Shown: positions 57,624 to 64,000 of the stretch, one piece after another
How positions within the stretch are numbered: position 1 is the stretch's first letter
How the letters are laid out: each line of letters starts with the position of its first letter
Assembly: GCA_028281005.1 (NCBI GenBank)
Contig: JANQKS010000078.1
Location: 1-64,000, forward strand
Direction of reading: 5' to 3'
DNA length: 64,000 nucleotides
Origin: Pseudomonadales bacterium
GTDB lineage: Bacteria; Pseudomonadota; Gammaproteobacteria; Pseudomonadales; Azotimanducaceae
Made by a program: the position numbers and the translations under genes
The notes under the pieces: generated by a model
What the model saw: the letters and a program-made list of their open reading frames with translations, nothing else
The model's database searches: none
What the model was told of the DNA's origin: nothing

Positions 57624-58562
57624 CTACAGCGGTTCACCATTCTCATAATCTCGACCGTTGATGTGTGCACGGCGCCGCTCACCGGTGACCTCCTCTAAAC
57701 CGGGCAGCTTAGGCTGCGTCATGAAGCGCGCAAACCAGTCAGCCAACAGGGCATCGTCCTGCAGCGCGGCCATCAGTTGTGTGCGCACTTGTTGGATGAA
57801 CGCCGCATCAATGTGGTTGCCGGCCATGGAGGGATCCAACGGCGGGTCAGCGTAGTAGGCGGCTTGCCCGGTGGCAGCCGTTTGTTCCGCAACACCCACC
57901 GCTAGTTCTGCCAACATATCTGCCACGCTCGGTGCGCGAAAGCCTACGGAAAAAGTCATACACTCGCTGCTCGCCACACCCCAATGGGCCATACGCGGTG
58001 GTAGGTACAACATGTCGCCAGGTTTCAGCAGCCACTCATCAGACGGCTTAAAGTCCGCGAGGATATCGAGATCTGTCCCTGCTACCGTGGCTTGTGCGCC
58101 ATCACATCGCTCGCCAATCTGCCAGCGCCGCTCTCCGGATACCTGCAGCAGAAAAACATCGTAGTGATCGTAGTGTGGGCCCACGCTACCCCCCGCCACG
58201 GCGTAGCTGGCCATGATGTCATCCACGCGCCAGCGCGGCAGAAAATCAAAATGATCTAATAGTTCCGCAACTTCTGGCACCCAAAGGTCCAGCGCCTGTA
58301 CCAACAAAGTCCAGCCGCTGGCGGGTAAGTGCTGAAAATCCTGCTCTACAAAGGGCCCGTGGCGTAGCTCCCAGGGGCCATGCTCCCCCTGCTCCAACAC
58401 CAGGCGAGATTCCACCTCGGGCTGCAGCGCCAACCCCGCTAATTCATTCGCGGACAGCGGCGGCACATAATCCGGCAAGGCATCACGAAACAAATGCGCT
58501 TTCTGCTGCCAATAGGTCCCTAAGAACTCGTCTGCCGCCAGCTCTCCCAGGATACCGGCCAT
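57624..58562 (-). CDS. roxA: JmjC/cupin ribosomal-protein oxygenase (RoxA/YcfD type)
   Basis: FLGTYWQQKAHLFRDALPDY; DDIMASYAVAGGSVGPHYDHYDVFLLQVSGERRWQIG; LLKPGDMLYLPPRMAHWGVA. Confidence 0.92.
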   Translation of the reverse strand: MAGILGELAADEFLGTYWQQKAHLFRDALPDYVPPLSANELAGLALQPEVESRLVLEQGEHGPWELRHGPFVEQDFQHLPASGWTLLVQALDLWVPEVAELLDHFDFLPRWRVDDIMASYAVAGGSVGPHYDHYDVFLLQVSGERRWQIGERCDGAQATVAGTDLDILADFKPSDEWLLKPGDMLYLPPRMAHWGVASSECMTFSVGFRAPSVADMLAELAVGVAEQTAATGQAAYYADPPLDPSMAGNHIDAAFIQQVRTQLMAALQDDALLADWFARFMTQPKLPGLEEVTGERRRAHINGRDYENGEPL

Positions 58563-58581
58563 GGGCTTACTGCCTGGTATG

Positions 58582-59208
58582 TTAAGCCGAAGCCAAGGCT
58601 TGGGCCGCAGCCGCCAGTTCAGCTTCGGCACCTTGCACCGCTTTTGACAATCCATCCGGACCCGCCAAAGTAGCCTGCACCAACACTTCGGTGACCGGTC
58701 CTAAACCGACCAGGCCCAACCAGGCGTTGAGGTACGGAGATTGAAAGTCAAACGGGTCTGGTTTGCCGTCTTTCGGGCTGTAATCGCCTCCGCGGGAATA
58801 GATCACCGTGGCGGGCCCCGCCGAAAGGCCACGAATGCCTTGAGCGTCACTGACAAAGGTCAAACCCGGGTGGGTAATCAGGTCTATGTACTGTTTCAGC
58901 TTGTAAGGTACGCTGAAGTTCCACATGGGCACGCCAAACAAGTAGCTGTCCGCGTTAACAAACTGTTCCACCAAACGAGTGACGTGTTGCCACTGTTCTT
59001 GTTGCGCATCACTCAACTCCGCGCCCATCATGGTGGCCTGCTTGGCACTGGCCAACACCGCTGTGTATTCCGGCAAATCCGCATCAAACAGATTTACTTG
59101 TTGTACCTGGACGCTGGCAGGCAGCGCCTGCAAAAAGGTGGTGGCTGCCTGGGTGGAGGCAGCGGCTTCCCCACGCGGGGACGCATTGATGTACAACAGT
59201 GTGCTCAT
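58582..59208 (-). CDS. azoR: FMN-dependent NADH-azoreductase
   Basis: LLYINASPRGEAAASTQAATTFL; FGVPMWNFSVPYKLKQYIDLITHPGLTF. Confidence 0.93.
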   Translation of the reverse strand: MSTLLYINASPRGEAAASTQAATTFLQALPASVQVQQVNLFDADLPEYTAVLASAKQATMMGAELSDAQQEQWQHVTRLVEQFVNADSYLFGVPMWNFSVPYKLKQYIDLITHPGLTFVSDAQGIRGLSAGPATVIYSRGGDYSPKDGKPDPFDFQSPYLNAWLGLVGLGPVTEVLVQATLAGPDGLSKAVQGAEAELAAAAQALASA

Positions 59209-59233
59209 GAAGTGTTCTCTTGTTAGTTAAAAG

Positions 59234-59275
59234 CTAGTTGTCAAAAACTATTTGTTCAAAGCTATTTGTTAAAAA
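59234..59275. repeat. Three imperfect 14-bp repeats at the 3' end of the flavin monooxygenase gene
   Basis: ctagttgtcaaaaa / ctatttgttcaaag / ctatttgttaaaaa. Confidence 0.7.
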
Positions 59276-61118
59276 CGTAAGGTTCCAAGGTGCCCTGGGC
59301 CTTGGTGCGGATCTTGTGCCAGATGCCGCCGCCGTAATACGCCAAACTACCAGGGTCCGCATCGCCGTGACCGTTGTAATACGACAAACAATCGCGCAAA
59401 GGCGCGGTGGTCTCATCAGCAATACGGCAGTGTTCCGCGTACTTTTCTTCGGGCTCTGAGTGGATGTCCACCGTCGTATCACCGCGCTCCCGCAAGGTTT
59501 GCAGCATCCACACCACATAGTCGGCGTGTTGGTCGATGGCATCGGTGAAGTTAAAGCTGCCGCCGCCACCTTGTGGCCCCGAAATAATGAACAGGTTAGG
59601 AAAGCCTTGGGAGTGAATCCCCAAAAAGGTCTTGGTGCCCTCTTGCTGCCATTTTTCGGTCAACGTCTGCCCGCCGCGGCCGGTGATCATGTTAAACGTT
59701 GAGGTGGCCATCCATTGAAACCCGGTGGCGTAAATCAACACATCCAACGGATATTCAGTACCGTCATGCACGACACCCCGTTCATTGATTTCCTGTACAC
59801 CTATGGGCGCGGTGTCCACCAAGTGAACGTGAGGTAAGTTGAACGTCGGCAGGTATTCGTCGTGGAACGTTGGCCGTTTACAGCCGTAGGGGTAAAAAGG
59901 TTTAAGCGCCGCAGCAGTCTGGGGGTCTTCCACAATGGCATCCACCCGGGCGCGTATCTGCTCCATAATGCGGAAATTGGATTCCAGCTGTTTCTCAATC
60001 ATCTCCTCGGCTGAGAGTTTGCGCTCGTGCTGTTTACGTTCTTTGAAATCCGGCACCTTACCGGCCAGATAATCGTCGTTGGCTTTGATGGCGGTACGCC
60101 CGGCGGAGATCTTGGCAAAACGCGCGCGTCGCGCCCGCGCCCAACCTGGTTCCTGGGCCCAGGTGTCACGCTCTTCTTCGGTGGTTTCACGCTGGTCTCG
60201 CACGTCTACGGAAGACGGTGTGCGTTGAAACACGTAGAGCTCACCCACTACTTTGGCAATCTCCGGGATCACCTGCACGGCGGTGGCGCCGGTGCCGATG
60301 ATGCCGACCCGTTTACCTTCTAATTCGATGTTGTAGTCCCAACGCGACGTGTGGAACGACTCCCCCTGAAACTTTTCCATCCCCGCGATGCGCGCAAGCT
60401 TCGGCGTGGTGAGAATACCGTTGGCCAAAATAACGTAGCGGGCACGCATGGCATCACCGCGATCGGTATGCACCACCCAGCGTTGGTCGGTTTCATCCCA
60501 GTCGGTGCGATCCACTGTAGTGTGGAACAGGCAGTGATCGTAGAAGCCAAATTTCTCCGCCATCTGCTGGCAGTACTCCATGATTTCGAACCCGGAAGCA
60601 AACTTCATGCTGGGCACATAACCCATCTCTTCCAGCAACGGTAAGTAGCTGTACGCCTCAACATCACAGGCGATCCCCGGGTAGCGATTCCAATACCAGG
60701 TGCCGCCGACATCGCCGCCCTTTTCACAAAAGCGCACGTCGTTGAAGCCCGCCTGGCTGAGCTTGTACCACAGCAACAAACCCGCAAAACCCGCACCCAC
60801 CACGAGGATCTCACACTCATCATCTAACGCTTCACGCGGGACCGGTGCGGCCGAGTAAACGTCTTTGAGATAACGCGCAAACTCCCCTTCCATGGCCATG
60901 TAGTCAGCAGCACCCCGCCGCGCTTCTTTGTAGGCGCGATATTTGGCCTGTTCTGCGGCGTCAAACACCGCGCCTGCGGGGGGCTCAGGCAGCGTTTTGA
61001 GCGACTCATCGGTCACCACGTCGTAACCCTTGCCGCGGATTTTTTCCGTGGCCATGGCCGCACGGGTGGCAAATATTTTTAGTCCGGTTTTTGGATCAAC
61101 AGACACAGACATCGTCAT
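59262..61118 (-). CDS. Flavin-containing (Baeyer-Villiger type) monooxygenase
   Basis: ILVVGAGFAGLLLWYKLSQAGFNDVRFCEKGGDVGGTWYWNRYPGIACDVEAYSYLPL; FxGxxxHTxxWD: FQGESFHTSRWDY. Confidence 0.95.
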   Translation of the reverse strand: MTMSVSVDPKTGLKIFATRAAMATEKIRGKGYDVVTDESLKTLPEPPAGAVFDAAEQAKYRAYKEARRGAADYMAMEGEFARYLKDVYSAAPVPREALDDECEILVVGAGFAGLLLWYKLSQAGFNDVRFCEKGGDVGGTWYWNRYPGIACDVEAYSYLPLLEEMGYVPSMKFASGFEIMEYCQQMAEKFGFYDHCLFHTTVDRTDWDETDQRWVVHTDRGDAMRARYVILANGILTTPKLARIAGMEKFQGESFHTSRWDYNIELEGKRVGIIGTGATAVQVIPEIAKVVGELYVFQRTPSSVDVRDQRETTEEERDTWAQEPGWARARRARFAKISAGRTAIKANDDYLAGKVPDFKERKQHERKLSAEEMIEKQLESNFRIMEQIRARVDAIVEDPQTAAALKPFYPYGCKRPTFHDEYLPTFNLPHVHLVDTAPIGVQEINERGVVHDGTEYPLDVLIYATGFQWMATSTFNMITGRGGQTLTEKWQQEGTKTFLGIHSQGFPNLFIISGPQGGGGSFNFTDAIDQHADYVVWMLQTLRERGDTTVDIHSEPEEKYAEHCRIADETTAPLRDCLSYYNGHGDADPGSLAYYGGGIWHKIRTKAQGTLEPYVFNK

Positions 61119-61146
61119 CCCCTTCAGGTGTACGTGCTTATCAGGT

Positions 61147-62454
61147 TTAAGAATTTACCACATCCAATTGGCCAAGCCGCGCGCGGGCTTTACCTTCGTC
61201 AAACAACAGCAGCAGGCTACCGGCAATCACCGCCAACACCGCCATAATGTAAAACGTCTGTGGGTGGGTGAGTTCCGCCGCCACCAAGGCAAACAAAGCG
61301 GCACCGATGGAGCGGCTCAAGTTTGCCAACGACATGTAGACGGCAAATTGGGTGGCGGCCACTTGTTTCCAACAGATATTCATAAACGCAGCAATCATGG
61401 CCACAAACATGAGGTGACCCAAAAGTTCATACGCTGCCATCATCGACAGCACCATGGGCGTGTGCGACCAAAACGCCTGCAGACTGGCAAAGCTGGCGGT
61501 GAGGCAGGCTTGACCAAAAAAGCCAATCAACAGCAGGCGTTTGGCGCCAAAGCGGTCAATCAACGGCCCGAACAAAATCCCCACCACCGCGCTCACCCCA
61601 CCCAACAAACCGACCCAGTAACTGTATTGATCCGCTCCAAACCCCAGCTCCTGGGTCGCCACTACCGGGAAGATGGTGATGGCGATGCCCGCATTGGCGC
61701 GCCAGAAAAATTCGACCAGCACCAGCATCAGCGCCATGGGTAAAAACAGCACCTTGATCAGGTCCTTAAAAATACCCACAAACGACTCCGGCTGTTGTCG
61801 CCGCTGGGGATAAGCTTGGCCGTCGCTCCAGGGTAATAGACGCTCGCCGGCGCGTTCGCGGATGATGGTGACAAAGATAAACACCAGCAATACGGTCAGC
61901 GCAGACACCAAGGCGGTCAGCGGCAGGCCGTACTGAACAAGCAGAAAGCCGTTTAGAGCCCCAAAGCCAGAGAATCCAGCCACCTGCCCACAAGCCATAA
62001 AGGCGTTTGCACGGCCACGTTCGTCTTCAGGCAAGACGTCGATCGCCATACCGTCCACGGCGACGTCCTGCAGCGCGCCAAAGGCGTTAATCACAAAGCC
62101 AATGACAATGACCGTCCACAGCTCGGTCACGGGATCACTCACCGTGCTCATCGATAACATGGCCAAAGTCAGGCCACCTTGCGCGGCCATCACCCAGGGA
62201 CGCCGCCAGCCCATGGCTGGAAAACTGAAGCGATCCATAAATGGCCCGGCAATCAGTTTCACCCCCCATGGGATACCGGTGATGGCCATCATCGAAGCAA
62301 TTTGCGCGGCCTCCACCCCTTGGGAGGCAAGCCACGCGGGCATGGCAATGGTCAACAAGCCAATGGGCACACCCTGGGCAAAATAGAAGGTAAAAAAACC
62401 GGCAAAACGCAGCGGCCGGGAGGCCGCCAAGTTGAGTTCTACGGACCCGTGCAA
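61147..62454 (-). CDS. MFS transporter (AmpG/PAT-like)
   Basis: FAGFFTFYFAQGVPIGLLTIAMPAWLASQGVEAAQIASMMAITGIPWGVKLIAGPFMDRF. Confidence 0.9.
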   Translation of the reverse strand: MHGSVELNLAASRPLRFAGFFTFYFAQGVPIGLLTIAMPAWLASQGVEAAQIASMMAITGIPWGVKLIAGPFMDRFSFPAMGWRRPWVMAAQGGLTLAMLSMSTVSDPVTELWTVIVIGFVINAFGALQDVAVDGMAIDVLPEDERGRANAFMACGQVAGFSGFGALNGFLLVQYGLPLTALVSALTVLLVFIFVTIIRERAGERLLPWSDGQAYPQRRQQPESFVGIFKDLIKVLFLPMALMLVLVEFFWRANAGIAITIFPVVATQELGFGADQYSYWVGLLGGVSAVVGILFGPLIDRFGAKRLLLIGFFGQACLTASFASLQAFWSHTPMVLSMMAAYELLGHLMFVAMIAAFMNICWKQVAATQFAVYMSLANLSRSIGAALFALVAAELTHPQTFYIMAVLAVIAGSLLLLFDEGKARARLGQLDVVNS

Positions 62455-62471
62455 TTCCCTAGAGTTGTCGA

Positions 62472-63986
62472 TTATTGGCCTTCCACCTCAGCTAAAAACG
62501 CCAACATCGCCTGATTGGTTTCCGACGCTGCTTCTTGTTGCACCCAGTGGCCGATGTTCGGCAACAACACCACATCGCGCAGATCACTGACCACCGGAGC
62601 CATACCGGCACGCAGTTGCTGTGCGTCCGCGCCACCAATGACGCCGTCTTTCTCCCCGGCAATAAACAACACCGGTGCTTTGATCACCGGGTCTGCAATG
62701 TTGGCCGAGGCTTCCCAATTCATTTCAAAGGTGCGGTAGTAGTTCACACCGCCGCGAAAGCCCGCACGCTCAAACTGGGCCACGTAATAATCCAACTCAG
62801 CCTGACTGAGCCAATCAGGTAAACCTTCAGGCTCGCCCATGCGCGGCACCCACCCGCCGGCGCTGCGTTTTGGATCCGTCACTTCAGGCGGCTGCCGGAT
62901 GGCATCCGGGGACTGATATATACGGCGCAGGAACGTGCGGGTGTTGGCATCGTATTCCGCTTCCGCCACACCGCCCGGCTCGTTGTGATAAACCATGTAA
63001 AAGAAGTTATCCCCGGTGCGCTCACGCATGGCGGCTAAGGGCGACACCGGTGAGCGCGGACCGTAGGGTACACTCATCAAGGTCAGGCTTTTGAAACGCT
63101 CGGGATAACGCACCACGGTGTGGCTCGCCACCGGCGATCCCCAATCGTGGCCGACCATATGAGCCTGCTCCACACCCAGCGCATCCAACACACCCACCAT
63201 ATCTGCCGACAGGGTATCCAACACGTAATCCGACGGATCAGCTGGCGCCGAGGACAAGCCATAGCCGCGCATATCCGGCGCCACGGCCCGGTAGCCGGCT
63301 GCGGCTAACGCCTGTAACTGGTGCCGCCAGGAGAACCAGGATTCCGGAAACCCATGGGCAAACAACACCACAGGGCCTTCACCCGCTTCGGCGATCCGCA
63401 AGGTGATGCCGTTACTGTCGATGAAGCTGAGCTTGATGCCGTCGATGGGTGGGTTATCGTCCGCGGCAGCCTGTGCGGCGGCGCTGCCTTCCTCCAGCAC
63501 CGTTGACGTATGACGCCATATGGCCCACTGGCCATCCGCCTTCTTACGCAATACATCAAAGTAGCGCGAGCGAGTGCGCTGGGCGGTTAACGCACCTTCT
63601 TGAGTAATACCGCTATCGGCGTCCTTCAGACGGATGTGTATCACGTAGTCATATTCAGCGATGGCTACGTCCCCCACCACCACTATATTTGGCGGGCTAA
63701 TCACTTCGACACCATAAGTGGCCGCGGCAAATACCTGCTCGAGGAAGTCGGCGTAACTTTGCGCGCCATCAATGGCGTCCGCCCCCGGCGGCAACAAACG
63801 CACCTGTGGATGGAGTACAGCCAGATAGCCGGCTACGCTGCCGCTTTCCACCGCCACCTGATAGTCGGCGTACAGCTGCTCAATTTTTGCGACCTCCGCC
63901 GCGTCATCCGCGGTAGTGACCGGTGGCTGCGCTCCGCTACAAGCACTCAAGGTCACCGCCAGCACGCTCAGCAAAAGAACACGCAT
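62472..63986 (-). CDS. Lipoprotein with N-terminal NTF2/SnoaL-like domain fused to epoxide-hydrolase-type alpha/beta hydrolase
   Basis: Lipobox LSAC; EIEQLYADYQVAVESGSVAGYLAVLHPQVRLLPPG...; then GPVVLFAHGFPESWFSWRHQLQALAAAGYRAVAPDMRGYG...VGHDWGSPVASHTV. Confidence 0.88.
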   Translation of the reverse strand: MRVLLLSVLAVTLSACSGAQPPVTTADDAAEVAKIEQLYADYQVAVESGSVAGYLAVLHPQVRLLPPGADAIDGAQSYADFLEQVFAAATYGVEVISPPNIVVVGDVAIAEYDYVIHIRLKDADSGITQEGALTAQRTRSRYFDVLRKKADGQWAIWRHTSTVLEEGSAAAQAAADDNPPIDGIKLSFIDSNGITLRIAEAGEGPVVLFAHGFPESWFSWRHQLQALAAAGYRAVAPDMRGYGLSSAPADPSDYVLDTLSADMVGVLDALGVEQAHMVGHDWGSPVASHTVVRYPERFKSLTLMSVPYGPRSPVSPLAAMRERTGDNFFYMVYHNEPGGVAEAEYDANTRTFLRRIYQSPDAIRQPPEVTDPKRSAGGWVPRMGEPEGLPDWLSQAELDYYVAQFERAGFRGGVNYYRTFEMNWEASANIADPVIKAPVLFIAGEKDGVIGGADAQQLRAGMAPVVSDLRDVVLLPNIGHWVQQEAASETNQAMLAFLAEVEGQ

Positions 63987-64000
63987 GTTCCCCCCTTTAA

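Noticed and set aside
2559-63506. Many antisense or overlapping ORFs in the track (for example 3732..4316, 8194..8553, 49649..50428)
   Set aside because: They lie opposite strong, family-assigned genes and have low-complexity or Arg/Ser/Pro-rich translations; not supported as genes.
1-64000. CRISPR arrays, tRNA or rRNA genes, prophage or defence islands
   Set aside because: No regularly spaced repeats with unique spacers, no tRNA/rRNA-like segments recognised, and no phage structural or defence-family proteins among the ORFs.

Overview
The window is a gene-dense gammaproteobacterial chromosome segment dominated by iron and heme acquisition (about 2.3-30 kb) plus a second iron/TonB locus (about 51-56.5 kb). 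The iron region holds a Fur-boxed operon ending in a FagA-like protein and fumC, a DUF3649/PepSY/DUF3325-type membrane operon, a full heme-uptake operon (TonB receptor, hmuTUV, HmoA-like monooxygenase, DUF2470, cytochrome b561-YceI fusion, YceI), piuC, an FbpABC-type ferric transporter, and a Fur-boxed MFS/serine-hydrolase pair. The second locus is a FecI/FecR/STN-TonB-receptor surface-signalling system flanked on both sides by decayed TonB-receptor remnants and an IS3-type remnant. The rest is mostly housekeeping or catabolic genes (pepF, amidase, desaturase, acnB, two-component system, roxA-like oxygenase, azoR, flavin monooxygenase). The first 2.3 kb is degenerate: an IS91-type transposase fragment, a broken MATE pump, an ECF sigma factor and a truncated transposase. 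Most promising leads: (i) the Fur-controlled cluster with two unrecognised proteins and a methyltransferase ahead of fagA/fumC; (ii) three exactly 21-bp-phased palindromic repeats between a spondin-domain gene and a two-component system; (iii) the Gly/Glu-repeat lipoprotein whose start codon overlaps the divergent piuC start; (iv) an orphan FtsX-type permease pair. All assignments come from reading the sequence and protein motifs; no database search was run.
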